Assembly: GCF_018449675.1 (NCBI RefSeq)
Contig: NZ_JAAVUZ010000001.1
Coordinates: forward strand, 1-64,000
DNA length: 64,000 nucleotides
Reading direction: 5' to 3'
Source: Glaciihabitans sp. dw_435
GTDB lineage: Bacteria; Actinomycetota; Actinomycetes; Actinomycetales; Microbacteriaceae
Positions 44,775-53,190 of this stretch are shown here, in pieces. A program made the translations under genes and the position numbers. A model generated the notes under the pieces. It saw only the letters and a program-made list of their open reading frames with translations. It searched no databases and was not told where the DNA came from. Every line of letters starts with the position of its first letter. Position 1 is the stretch's first letter.

Positions 44775-45608
44775 CTAGTTGACCGTGTCCGGGTTCGACC
44801 CGGTGCGCTCGCCGGTCTCCAGCGTGGCGATCGCGGCGAGATCCTCCGCGTCGAGCTCGAAGTCGAACACCCGTGAGTTCTCGCGGATGCGGTCGAGCGA
44901 ATTCGACTTGGGGATCACGATCAGGCCGTTCTGAATGTCCCAGCGCAGCACCACCTGGGCTGCCGATTTGTCGTACTTGCGTCCGATGGCCTCGAGCGTC
45001 TCGTTGCCGAGGATGCGGCCGCGCGCGAGCGGGGACCACGCCTCCGTTCGGATGCCGAGCGCATCGTTGTGGGCGCGCAGCTCGGTCTGGGGAAGCCAGG
45101 GGTGCAGCTCGACCTGGTCGATGACGGGCAGCACATCCGAGTTCTCACGCAGCCGCTCGAGGTGCGGAATGGTGAAGTTGCTCACCCCGATGGACCGAGC
45201 ACGCCCATCGGCCTGCAGCTTTTCGAGGGCGCGCCACGTCTCGAGGTAGAGATCGCGCGCCGGGGCCGGCCAGTGGATGAGGTAGAGGTCGACGTAGTCC
45301 ATGCCGAGCAACCCGAGGCTGGTGTCGAACGCCCGCAGCGTGCTGTCGTAGCCCTGGTCGTCGTTCCACACCTTCGTCGTGACGAAGAGTTCCTCCCGGG
45401 GAACCCCGGACGCCCGCACCCCGGCACCCACCCCCGCCTCGTTGAAGTAGAGCTTCGCGGTATCCACGTGGCGATAGCCGGCTTCGATCGCGCCCTGCGT
45501 GAGCACGGCGGCCGTGTCATCCGCCACCTTATAAACACCAAGGCCAAGCTGCGGGATGCTCCGGCCGTCGGCGAGCTCGATGGTGGGGGAGAACGGGGTT
45601 TCGGTCAT
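44775..45608 (-). CDS. Aldo/keto reductase (2,5-diketogluconate reductase-like)
   Basis: 277-aa AKR5-type reductase. Signature 1 GYRHVDTAKLYFNEAGVGAGVR, signature 2 LEKLQADGRARSIGVSNF and signature 3 IVIPKSNSLDRIRENS are complete; catalytic Tyr of KLYFNE, Lys of VTTKVW and His of YLIHWP. NADPH-dependent reduction of small keto acids or aldehydes. Divergent from the FMN reductase gene with 50 bp between. Confidence 0.93.
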   Translation of the reverse strand: MTETPFSPTIELADGRSIPQLGLGVYKVADDTAAVLTQGAIEAGYRHVDTAKLYFNEAGVGAGVRASGVPREELFVTTKVWNDDQGYDSTLRAFDTSLGLLGMDYVDLYLIHWPAPARDLYLETWRALEKLQADGRARSIGVSNFTIPHLERLRENSDVLPVIDQVELHPWLPQTELRAHNDALGIRTEAWSPLARGRILGNETLEAIGRKYDKSAAQVVLRWDIQNGLIVIPKSNSLDRIRENSRVFDFELDAEDLAAIATLETGERTGSNPDTVN

Positions 45609-45658
45609 GCCCCATTATTTCGCGGAATGCGCACGGCCCGTGCTGCCTACGATGGGGC

Positions 45659-46216
45659 ATGCCTACTCTCATGATCGTTGTCGCCAGTGTCCGTCCCGGT
45701 CGAATCGGCCTCCCCATCGCGGAGTGGGTGAATAAGCACACCGAGGAGTTCGGCGCCTTCGACGTCGACTTCGCCGACCTGCTCGAGATCAATCTGCCCT
45801 TCATGGACGAGCCGAACCACCCGGTGAAGCGCCAGTACACAAAGCCACACACCTTCGCCTGGAGCGAGCGGGTGGATGCCGCGGACGCGTTCATCTTCGT
45901 CACGCCCGAGTACAACCACAGCTACGCACCCGCGCTCAAGAACGCGCTCGACTTCCTGTCGCAGGAGTGGTGGCGCAAGCCTGTCGGATTCGTCAGCTAC
46001 GGCGGGGTATCGGGCGGATCGCGCGGTGTCGCCGCGTTCGAGCCGGCGATGACCACCGTCGGACTGGTGAAGGCGGGAGCGGCCGTGGAGCTTCCGTTTG
46101 CCGCATCCCACGTGGTCGACGGAGTGTTCAACGCGGAGGCGAAGCCCGCCGCCATCCTCACGAAGATGCTGACCGAGCTCGTGGATATGGCCGGAGCGCT
46201 GAAGCCGCTGCGCTAG
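45659..46216 (+). CDS. NADPH-dependent FMN reductase family protein
   Basis: 185-aa flavodoxin-like quinone/FMN reductase. The FMN phosphate loop appears at VVASVRPGRIGLPIAEWV, followed by FVTPEYNHSYAPALKNALDFL and GFVSYGGVSGGSRGV, the standard set. It could supply reduced FMN to the two NtaA/DszA-type monooxygenases of the window, though it is distant from both (inference). TACGAT lies 5 nt before the ATG. Confidence 0.9.
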   Translation: MPTLMIVVASVRPGRIGLPIAEWVNKHTEEFGAFDVDFADLLEINLPFMDEPNHPVKRQYTKPHTFAWSERVDAADAFIFVTPEYNHSYAPALKNALDFLSQEWWRKPVGFVSYGGVSGGSRGVAAFEPAMTTVGLVKAGAAVELPFAASHVVDGVFNAEAKPAAILTKMLTELVDMAGALKPLR

Positions 46217-46292
46217 AGCGCTGCGGTAGCCGCTGCGCTTGCCGGGGGCGCTGAAGCCGCTGCGCCAGCCGCTGCGCCAGCCCGCTGCGCCA
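46204..46292. repeat. Degenerate 12-bp tandem repeat at gene end
   Basis: GCCGCTGCGC(C/T)(A/T) recurs at 46204, 46229, 46256, 46268 and 46281, beginning inside the last codons of the FMN reductase gene and running to the end of the convergent MFS gene. It probably reflects slippage. Confidence 0.6.
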
Positions 46293-46302
46293 GCCAGCGG
46301 CG

Positions 46303-47511
46303 CTAGCTCGGCTGGATCGCGATCGGCTCGGTATCGGGGATGGGGCTCGAGTCCCGTCCCCGCAGGTCGGGGTGCCAGCTCTTGAGCACTGTCGGCAACA
46401 GGAAGCCCACCAGCGCGAAGCCCGCCGACACCCAGAACCCACCGGTCGCACCGTTGGCGTCGATGAAGAAACCGGCGAGGGCCGAGCCGAGAGCAGCACC
46501 GATGAGCTGGCCGGTGCCGACCCATCCGTATGCCTCGGCGGTGTCGCTGAACTTCACGCTGACCGAGACGATGGACGACATCACGGCGAAGACCGGAGCG
46601 ATGCCGATGCCGGCGATGAGCAGCGCGACGGCGAGCCACCAGAACTGGAGGGACGCGACGGCGAGCGCGAGTCCGATGAAGACCGCGAACATCCGCCGAG
46701 CCATCGACCAGGGGCCGACGGGGAGCTGCCCGAGCGAAAGCCCGCCGGCGAGCGACCCGAGCGCGAAGATTGCCAGCACGATGCCGGACTCGGGGCCGCC
46801 GTGACCGAACGCGGAGACGACGCTCGCCTCCACGGCGGAGCAGGCACCGAGCAGAAGGAAACCGGTGAGGGTGGACAGCAGCACGGGCTTCTTGGTGAGT
46901 ACCTTGCCGAGCTTGCGGCGGCTGCGGGGGATACGCACGCGGCCGACCTCGGGAGAGAGGATGAACCAGGCGCCGCCTCCGATGAGGAACACGAGCGCGA
47001 CCATGATGGCGGCCACGGTACTGATCTGTGTGGCGACGAAGGTCGTGATGACGGGGCCGGCGACCCAGATGATCTCCTGCGCCGAGGCATCCAGTGAGAA
47101 CAGCGGTGTCAGCTGCTTGCCGGTCACCATCTTGGGGTAGATGGTCCGGACTGCCGACTGCACGGGAGGGGTACTCAGCCCGACGATGAGTCCGACGATC
47201 ATGTACAGCGGAACAGTCATCGGAATGAAGGCGATTGCAGAGATCGCCACCACCGACACCACGAGCGTGAGCGTGAGAACCTTGCGCATTCCCCAGACGC
47301 CCATCCAGCGGCTGGTGAGAGGTCCGGCGACGGCCTGACCGACGCTGGTGGCGGCGAGAACGAGTCCGGCCGATCCGTACGAGCCGGTGATGTGCTCGAT
47401 GTGCAGCAGGAAGGCGAGCGACAGCATTCCGTTCGGGAAGCGGGCGGTCAGCTGCGCGGCAATAATCCGGGCGACCCCCGGTGTCTTCAACAGCTGTCCG
47501 TACGCACTCAC
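46303..47511 (-). CDS. MFS transporter
   Basis: 402-aa membrane transporter with 12 hydrophobic segments. Loop 2-3 has LTSRWMGVWGMRKVL, the MFS motif A position; the protein also has a Pro/Gly-rich helix 5 region and a long cytoplasmic loop (RVRIPRSRRKLGKVLTKKP) between helices 6 and 7. Drug- or metabolite-efflux type; no substrate can be assigned. GTG 47511 is used. It is convergent with the FMN reductase gene. Confidence 0.9.
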   Translation of the reverse strand: MSAYGQLLKTPGVARIIAAQLTARFPNGMLSLAFLLHIEHITGSYGSAGLVLAATSVGQAVAGPLTSRWMGVWGMRKVLTLTLVVSVVAISAIAFIPMTVPLYMIVGLIVGLSTPPVQSAVRTIYPKMVTGKQLTPLFSLDASAQEIIWVAGPVITTFVATQISTVAAIMVALVFLIGGGAWFILSPEVGRVRIPRSRRKLGKVLTKKPVLLSTLTGFLLLGACSAVEASVVSAFGHGGPESGIVLAIFALGSLAGGLSLGQLPVGPWSMARRMFAVFIGLALAVASLQFWWLAVALLIAGIGIAPVFAVMSSIVSVSVKFSDTAEAYGWVGTGQLIGAALGSALAGFFIDANGATGGFWVSAGFALVGFLLPTVLKSWHPDLRGRDSSPIPDTEPIAIQPS

Positions 47512-47752
47512 AATCGCACCAGCTTAGCCGTGCCGCTTCCGTCGGCCGGGGCACGTTGGGTGCTCCACTCATGGCCGCCGAGCCAGCAATCGCGGAGGAT
47601 AACCACTATGCGGTCGACCCGGATTCTCCCGGTAATTCGCGGTGTCGTTCACGTCACAGTGAGGTCACTCCGTGGTGAAGACGTGGGAGGAAGTTCCACC
47701 GACGTCCCTCCGTCATCAGCGTTTGCCCGGAGCGGCAGTGCACACTAATTCA

Positions 47753-48550
47753 ATGGAAAATGTGGGCGACCCCGGCGACGATACTCACTTCGAGCGGCGA
47801 ATCGGCCGACGAGATGTTACCCATTGGCGCACCGCGGCCGGTCGGCGACTTGCCTCCGGCCATCAGTCGATCGCCAACCGGATCGGGGCGCATCGCACCC
47901 TCGTCGCGACGCTGGCCGTTGGCGGCAGCATCGCGGTGGCGGCAACCATTGGTGCCGCCCGCATCTACGACGGAGTGACGGGACGCGACGGGGTCGCGAG
48001 TCTGGACCGGCCAGCGCTGAAACTCGCCAAGACTCTGCGCTCGCCCGCGCTGAACGCCTCGGCGGCGGCGATCGCCCGCGGTTTCGGACCGGTGAGCATG
48101 CCGATACTCACGGTCGCCGCGGCGACCACGTTGGCCGTGCGGCAACGCGCGGTGTCGCCGGTCACCCTCCTGGTTGCCGCCGGCGCCGGATCCCTTGCCA
48201 TGACCGTGGCGGGGAAAGACATCATTCACCGCAACCGGCCGCACCGCCGGGACGCGGTGGCGCCTTATGAGAAGTCGCCGTCGTTCCCGTCCGGGCACAC
48301 CCTGAATGCCACGACGATCCTCGGAACTCTCGCTTATCTCCTCGCGCTTCGAGAGAAGCGGAATGGTCCACAAGCGGCCATTATCGGCGCGGCCGCCGCG
48401 ACCAGCGTCACCGTGGGGTTGTCGCGCGTTCTCCTCGGCGCGCATTGGCTCACGGACGTCGCGGTCGGCTGGGTCACGGGAACCGGATGGCTCGCCATCC
48501 TCATCACCAGCCACCGTCTGTACCTCACCAGCAAGTCTGACGAAATGTAG
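47753..48550 (+). CDS. PAP2-superfamily phosphatase
   Basis: 265-aa membrane phosphatase. The three catalytic blocks are KDIIHRNRP (KxxxxxxRP), PSFPSGH and SRVLLGAHWLTDVAVG (SRxxxxxHxxxD). About five transmembrane helices surround them. Likely dephosphorylates an isoprenoid or phospholipid phosphate. The ATG at 47753 (MENVGDPG) is chosen; the frame is open further upstream but with poor coding character. No Shine-Dalgarno is evident. Confidence 0.88.
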   Translation: MENVGDPGDDTHFERRIGRRDVTHWRTAAGRRLASGHQSIANRIGAHRTLVATLAVGGSIAVAATIGAARIYDGVTGRDGVASLDRPALKLAKTLRSPALNASAAAIARGFGPVSMPILTVAAATTLAVRQRAVSPVTLLVAAGAGSLAMTVAGKDIIHRNRPHRRDAVAPYEKSPSFPSGHTLNATTILGTLAYLLALREKRNGPQAAIIGAAAATSVTVGLSRVLLGAHWLTDVAVGWVTGTGWLAILITSHRLYLTSKSDEM

Positions 48551-48662
48551 GTGCGCACACGTGAGGTGTGGCCGTGCTGTGCACCGCGGTGTAATGCGAC
48601 CCCGAAGGCGATTTTTGCCGCGCGCAGCGTGACATCCCGAATGTCACACCCCCGGATTATCG

Positions 48663-48671
48663 TGTGGATAA
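48663..48671 (-). promoter_or_regulatory. DnaA box 1
   Basis: TGTGGATAA, the exact reverse complement of the consensus TTATCCACA. Upstream of nrdA. Confidence 0.7.
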
Positions 48672-48681
48672 GTCCCACAAG

Positions 48682-48690
48682 TTATCCACA
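48682..48690 (+). promoter_or_regulatory. DnaA box 2
   Basis: TTATCCACA, exact consensus, facing box 1 (10 bp between). A third, one-mismatch box TGTGGATGA follows at 48693-48701. Confidence 0.75.
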
Positions 48691-48706
48691 CCTGTGGATG
48701 ACACGC

Positions 48707-48722
48707 CCACTATATCTAGGGT
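48707..48722. promoter_or_regulatory. NrdR box 1
   Basis: CCACTATATCTAGGGT matches 13 of 16 positions of the NrdR box consensus ACACTATATATAGTGT. Confidence 0.75.
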
Positions 48723-48738
48723 TACGCAAGTGTCGGTG

Positions 48739-48754
48739 GCCCGATATATAGTGG
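48739..48754. promoter_or_regulatory. NrdR box 2
   Basis: GCCCGATATATAGTGG matches 12 of 16 positions; its centre is 32 bp (three helical turns) from that of box 1, the usual spacing of paired NrdR boxes. Confidence 0.75.
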
Positions 48755-48837
48755 TGGAACCGCTCGCCGCGAAAACGGTTCGAGCACACAAATTCGGGGC
48801 AGGCGCCGGTGAAATGGCGCAGCGAGGGAGCAAATTC

Positions 48838-51309
48838 GTGGCAATTACCGTAGTCAAGCGAAACGGCGAGCGAGAGCCGTATGACGCCAACAAGATCAAC
48901 CTTGCGATCGAGCACGCAAGTGCCGGCCTCGATGACAACATCACCTGGGTCACGCAGATCGCGTCCGAGCTCGAGCTGACGCTGTTCGACGGCATCACCA
49001 CGCAGCAGCTGGACGAGGCAGTTATCCAGGTCGCCCTTCAGAACGTGAAGGATGACCCGGCGTTCGACATCGTCGCGGCGCGCCTGCTCCTCAAGACGAT
49101 CTACAAGCGCGTTCTCGGTGACTACAGCACCGCGGAAGAGCTCAAGAAGCTGCACGCCGAGCACTTCGCGGCGAACATCACCCGTGGCGTTGACGAGCTG
49201 CTGCTCGACTCCCGCCTCACCCAGCTCTTCGACCTCGACGTGCTCGCGAAGGCCCTCGAGCCCGCACACGACGAGCTCCTCAAGTACATCGGTGTTGTCA
49301 CGCTCAACAACCGCTACGGCATCAAGGGCCGCAACGGCGATGCCCTCGAGGTTCCCCAGTACTTCTGGATGCGCATCGCGATGGGCCTCTCGCTCAACGA
49401 GGCCGACCCCACCGCGTACGCCATCAAGTTCTACGAGAAGATGTCGAAGCTCGAGTACCTCGCTGCCGGCTCCACCCTCGTCAACGCGGGCACCATCTAC
49501 CCGCAGCTCGCGAACTGCTTCGTCATGGAGATGCAGGACGACATGGAGCACATCGCGAAGACGACCCGCGACGTCATGTGGCTGACCAAGGGCACCGGTG
49601 GCATCGGCCTCTCGGTGACCAAGCTTCGCGCGCAGGGTTCGCCCATCCGCTCGAACAACACGACCTCCACCGGTCCCATCCCGTTCATGCACACCATCGA
49701 CTCGATCCTTCGGGCCGTCAGCCGTGGTGGCAAGAAGTTCGGTGCCCTCTGCTTCTACATGGAGAACTGGCACATGGACTTCCCCGAGTTCCTCGACCTT
49801 CGTCAGAACTCCGGTGACCCGTACCGCCGCACCCGTACCGCCAACACCGCGGTCTGGATCAGCGACGAGTTCATGAAGCGCGTCCAGAACGACGAGCCCT
49901 GGTACCTGTTCGACCCGCTGGAGGTCTCCGACCTCAACGAGCTCTACGGCAAGGCGTTCTCCGCCCGCTACAACGAGTACGTCGAGATGGCCGAGAACGG
50001 ACAGATGCGTCTGTTCAAGAAGATTACGGCCCGCGAGCAGTTCAAGTCGATCCTCATCTCCCTCCAGACCACCAGCCACCCGTGGCTGACCTGGAAGGAC
50101 ACGATCAACAACCGTGCGCTCAACAACAACACGGGAACGATCCACCTCTCCAACCTCTGCACCGAGATCACGCTGCCGCAGGACGAGGACAACGTCTCCG
50201 TCTGCAACCTGGCATCGATCAACCTTGCCCGTCACCTCGACGACGCCGGCAAGCTCGACTTCAGCAAGATCGAAGCCAGCGCCCGCCTCGCCGTGCGCCA
50301 GCTCGACAACCTGATCGACATCACCCGCTCGTCCGTCAAGGAAGCGGACTTCTCGAACCAGCAGAACCGCGCCGTCGGCCTCGGAGTGATGGGCTTCACC
50401 GACATCATCGAGCAGATGGGCATCAGCTACGAGAGCGAAGAGTCGTACGACCTGATCGACGAGATCATGGAGCACGTCTCCTACGCGGCGATCGACGAGA
50501 GTGCGAACCTCGCTCAGGAGCGTGGCGCGTACCCGAACTTCGAGGGCTCGCGCTGGTCGCAGGGTCTCGTACCGATCGACACGATCGCGCTGACCGAGGC
50601 CGACCGTGGCCAGGAGATCAAGGTCAACCGCAAGACGCGTCTGGACTGGGATGCAATGCGCATCAAGGTGCAGGGCGGAATGCGTAACGCGACGCTCATG
50701 GCGATCGCCCCGACCGCGTCCATCGGCCTCGTCGCCGGAACGACTCCCGGCTTCGACCCGCAGTTCTCGCAGATCTTCAGCCGCGCCACCTCGAACGGCA
50801 AGTTCCTTGAGGTCAACCGCAACCTGGTCGTCGACCTGCAGAAGCTCGGTATCTGGGACTCCACCAAGGAGACCATCCTGCGCAGCCAGGGTGACATCCA
50901 GAACATCGCGTCGATCCCGGACGACCTGAAGGCCACGTACAAGACGAGCTTCCAGCTCTCCCCGTACGCGTTCCTCGAGGTTGCCGCTCGCGCGCAGAAG
51001 TGGATCGACCAGGCGATCAGCCGCAACATGTACCTCGAGACCCGCGACATCGGCGACATGATGGACATCTACATGTCCGCATGGGAGCGCGGCGTCAAGA
51101 CGACCTACTACCTGCACATGAAGCCGCGTCACACTGCTGAGCAGTCCACGGTCAAGGTCAACAAGTCGGAGGACGTCAACGGTGGTGTCCGTAAGGGCTT
51201 CGGCGCAGCGTCATCCACCCCCACAGAGTCGGTCGCCCAGACCGTTCCCGCATCCGCACCGCGCAAGGGCTTCGGCTTCGGCGGCGTCAGTGCATCGTCA
51301 GACAAGTAA
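48838..51309 (+). CDS. nrdA: Class I ribonucleoside-diphosphate reductase subunit alpha
   Basis: Reduces ribonucleoside diphosphates to dNDPs. The 823-aa protein starts with an ATP-cone (ITVVKRNGEREPYDANKINLAIEHAS), then the ten-stranded barrel with active-site Cys in LANCFVMEM, NLCTEITLP and SVCNLASINL, and the paired radical-relay Tyr in KTTYYLHMK. The C-terminal 45 residues are a low-complexity linker with two RKGFG repeats. No Cys occurs after the NLASIN segment, so the redox-tail Cys pair that normally ends class I alpha chains is missing; a candidate is encoded separately at 51326. GTG 48838 has GGGAG 7 nt upstream; ATG 48814 is an alternative. Confidence 0.95.
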   Translation: MAITVVKRNGEREPYDANKINLAIEHASAGLDDNITWVTQIASELELTLFDGITTQQLDEAVIQVALQNVKDDPAFDIVAARLLLKTIYKRVLGDYSTAEELKKLHAEHFAANITRGVDELLLDSRLTQLFDLDVLAKALEPAHDELLKYIGVVTLNNRYGIKGRNGDALEVPQYFWMRIAMGLSLNEADPTAYAIKFYEKMSKLEYLAAGSTLVNAGTIYPQLANCFVMEMQDDMEHIAKTTRDVMWLTKGTGGIGLSVTKLRAQGSPIRSNNTTSTGPIPFMHTIDSILRAVSRGGKKFGALCFYMENWHMDFPEFLDLRQNSGDPYRRTRTANTAVWISDEFMKRVQNDEPWYLFDPLEVSDLNELYGKAFSARYNEYVEMAENGQMRLFKKITAREQFKSILISLQTTSHPWLTWKDTINNRALNNNTGTIHLSNLCTEITLPQDEDNVSVCNLASINLARHLDDAGKLDFSKIEASARLAVRQLDNLIDITRSSVKEADFSNQQNRAVGLGVMGFTDIIEQMGISYESEESYDLIDEIMEHVSYAAIDESANLAQERGAYPNFEGSRWSQGLVPIDTIALTEADRGQEIKVNRKTRLDWDAMRIKVQGGMRNATLMAIAPTASIGLVAGTTPGFDPQFSQIFSRATSNGKFLEVNRNLVVDLQKLGIWDSTKETILRSQGDIQNIASIPDDLKATYKTSFQLSPYAFLEVAARAQKWIDQAISRNMYLETRDIGDMMDIYMSAWERGVKTTYYLHMKPRHTAEQSTVKVNKSEDVNGGVRKGFGAASSTPTESVAQTVPASAPRKGFGFGGVSASSDK

Positions 51310-51325
51310 GACAGGCAGAGACAAC

Positions 51326-51406
51326 ATGAACCCCTTCGACAACACTTCTGAGTACAGCGTTCCGGTCGACCCGATGGACGACCTGCAGTGCGACAGCTGC
51401 CAGTAA
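51326..51406 (+). CDS. 26-aa CxxC peptide, putative detached RNR alpha redox tail
   Basis: Small gene between nrdA and nrdB, starting 17 nt after the nrdA stop in the +1 frame and ending 18 nt before nrdB. The peptide starts MNPFDNTSEYSVPVDP and ends DDLQCDSCQ, with Cys22 and Cys25 as a CxxC pair at the extreme C terminus. Class I alpha chains normally carry such a Cys pair on a flexible C-terminal tail that re-reduces the active-site disulfide; NrdA here has none. Either the tail is a separate polypeptide or it joins NrdA by frameshifting. AGGCAG lies upstream of the ATG. Confidence 0.65.
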   Translation: MNPFDNTSEYSVPVDPMDDLQCDSCQ

Positions 51407-51424
51407 GAATCGGCGGATAACGAC

Positions 51425-52423
51425 ATGGGTATTCTCGGCACCGGTCTGCAGGACGGACTTCTGCTCAAACCGATCAAGTACCAGTGGGCAATGGACCTGT
51501 ACGACCAGGCCGTCGCCAACACCTGGTTCCCCAATGAGATCCAGCTCGGCGAGGACATCGCCGACTTCAAGAAGATGACGGACGAAGAACGTCACGCCGT
51601 CACCTTCCTGATGAGCTACTTCAACCCGAACGAGCTTCTCGTCAACAAGGCTCTGGCCTTCGGCGTGTACCCGTACGTCAGCGCGGCCGAGTGCAGCATC
51701 TATCTCGCCAAGCAGATGTGGGAAGAGGCCAACCACTGCATGTCGTTCGAGTACGTCCTTGAGACGTTCCCGATCGACCGGGAGAAGGCGTACAACTCGC
51801 ACGTCGACATCCCGTCGATGGCTCGCAAGGAAGAGTTCGAGCTGAAGTTCATCCGTCGCATGACGGAGCAGACGCTGGATATCTCCACGGTCGAGGGCAA
51901 GCAGGACTTCGTGCGCAACCTCGTTGCGTACAACGTCATCCTCGAGGGTGTCTGGTTCTACTCGGGCTTCATGGTCGCGCTGAGCTTCCGCCAGCGGAAC
52001 CTGCTGCGCAACTTCGGTTCGCTCATGGACTGGGTCGTTCGCGACGAGAGCCTGCACCTGAAGTTCGGCATCAACCTCATCCTGACCGTGCTCGAGGAAA
52101 ACCCCGAGGTCGGCACGGAAGAGTTCGCCGCCGAGATCAAGCAGATGATCATCGACGCCGTCGAGATGGAAGAGGAGTACAACAACGACCTTCTTCCAGG
52201 TGGCATCCTTGGCCTCAACGCCAACTACATCAACCAGTACGTGAAGTACCTGGCTGACCGTCGGCTCGAGGAGCTCGGATTCGAGGCGCATTACAACGTC
52301 TCCAACCCGGCCAAGTGGATGGCAGCGGCCAACGACACCCTGCAGCTCGTCAACTTCTTCGAGTCGACGAACACGTCGTACGAGTCGAACGCGTCGGCCA
52401 CGGTGGGCGCAAAGAGCGAGTAA
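51425..52423 (+). CDS. nrdB: Class Ic-like ribonucleotide reductase subunit beta
   Basis: 332-aa ferritin-like radical-generating subunit. Metal ligands are Glu70 (NPNELL), Glu101 and His104 (WEEANH) with the second set in NVILEGVWF and RDESLHLKFG. At the position of the tyrosyl radical (E. coli Tyr122) stands Phe108 in EEANHCMSF, and the first ligand is Glu rather than Asp. This pair of changes is the mark of class Ic (Chlamydia-type Mn/Fe) beta chains. The gene follows nrdA and the CxxC peptide gene and probably shares their NrdR/DnaA-controlled promoter. The first unit of an 18-bp tandem repeat contains its stop codon. Confidence 0.92.
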   Translation: MGILGTGLQDGLLLKPIKYQWAMDLYDQAVANTWFPNEIQLGEDIADFKKMTDEERHAVTFLMSYFNPNELLVNKALAFGVYPYVSAAECSIYLAKQMWEEANHCMSFEYVLETFPIDREKAYNSHVDIPSMARKEEFELKFIRRMTEQTLDISTVEGKQDFVRNLVAYNVILEGVWFYSGFMVALSFRQRNLLRNFGSLMDWVVRDESLHLKFGINLILTVLEENPEVGTEEFAAEIKQMIIDAVEMEEEYNNDLLPGGILGLNANYINQYVKYLADRRLEELGFEAHYNVSNPAKWMAAANDTLQLVNFFESTNTSYESNASATVGAKSE

Positions 52424-52528
52424 CACCAGCAACATCAGTAACACCAGCAACATCAGTAACACCAGCAACATCAGTAACACCAGCAACATCAGTAACACCA
52501 GCATCACCAGTAACACCAGCATCATTGC
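52421..52528. repeat. 18-bp tandem repeat after nrdB
   Basis: Six units of TAACACCAGCAACATCAG: the first four identical (52421-52492), the last two variant. Unit one contains the nrdB stop codon, and as the unit is a multiple of three, each copy carries an in-frame TAA. Confidence 0.95.
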
Positions 52529-52537
52529 GAGCGGATG

Positions 52538-52571
52538 ACGGGGGCGCGGCTATCAGCCGTCGCCCCCGTTT
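52538..52571 (+). terminator. Terminator of the nrd operon
   Basis: ACGGGGGCG pairs with CGCCCCCGT, with a further inner CGGC/GCCG stem, followed by TTT. Confidence 0.8.
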
Positions 52572-52629
52572 CTGCGCCGCGAGTGCTGCGACGCACATTC
52601 AGCTACACAAGAATCACGAAGAGAGCATC

Positions 52630-53109
52630 ATGATCACCATCGAACGAGTCGGGTGGGACGATGTCCGCGCGCCCGCGCTGCGTCAGGCCATGGACGCCGA
52701 AATGGGCATCCTCTACGGTCCGACGATGGTCGGTCAGACGCCGGAAGAGCTGGCCGAAGTAATGGCCGTGCTCGCCCTGCGTCCCGAGGACGTCGTCGCC
52801 ACGGTGCTCGCCCTCGACGGTGACGTCGCGGTGGGTCACGCGGCGCTGCGGTGGTTCGGTGATTCCCTCGAGGTGAAGAAGGTCGTGGTCGACCCGCGCT
52901 ACCGCGGCCAGGGGATCTCGAAGAAAGTCATGCTCGAGCTTGAGGACATCGCCCGCGAGATGGGCGTCACATCCATCGTGCTGCAGACCGGAGATCTTCA
53001 GGTCGAGGCGATCGGACTGTACGAGCGCCTGGGCTACACGCGGATCCCCGTGTATGGCGCCTACGGCCTGATCACCGCGGCGGTCTGCTTCGAGAAGACG
53101 CTGGTCTAG
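52630..53109 (+). CDS. GNAT-family N-acetyltransferase
   Basis: 159-aa acetyltransferase. The acetyl-CoA loop is VVDPRYRGQGISKKVM, preceded by VGHAALRWFGDSLEVKKVVV and followed by VEAIGLYERLGYTRIPVYG. Substrate unknown. The ATG at 52630 has GAAGAGAG upstream; the frame extends back through the 18-bp repeats and terminator, which is not credible coding sequence. Confidence 0.88.
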   Translation: MITIERVGWDDVRAPALRQAMDAEMGILYGPTMVGQTPEELAEVMAVLALRPEDVVATVLALDGDVAVGHAALRWFGDSLEVKKVVVDPRYRGQGISKKVMLELEDIAREMGVTSIVLQTGDLQVEAIGLYERLGYTRIPVYGAYGLITAAVCFEKTLV

Positions 53110-53178
53110 CGGCGAACACAGCGCCGCCGAACATTACGTCGCGCGTCGCCGCGCTGAGCGGGGCCGCGGGGTCGAAAG

Positions 53179-53184
53179 TACCCT
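53179..53184 (+). promoter_or_regulatory. Leaderless -10 box of patB-like gene
   Basis: TACCCT ends 6 nt before the ATG at 53191 with no Shine-Dalgarno. Confidence 0.5.
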
Positions 53185-53190
53185 CGATCC

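Noticed and set aside
51182-51406. NrdA tail joined to alpha by sequencing frameshift
   Set aside because: The alpha frame stays credible up to its stop (a second RKGFG repeat), and the small ORF has its own ATG; kept as an alternative in the finding rather than as the main call.
52421-52528. CRISPR array
   Set aside because: Units are 18 bp, contiguous and without spacers, and no cas gene is near.
52315-52629. N-terminal extension of the GNAT through the 18-bp repeats
   Set aside because: It would translate the end of nrdB in another frame, the repeat and the terminator; the ATG at 52630 has a purine-rich ribosome-binding site.
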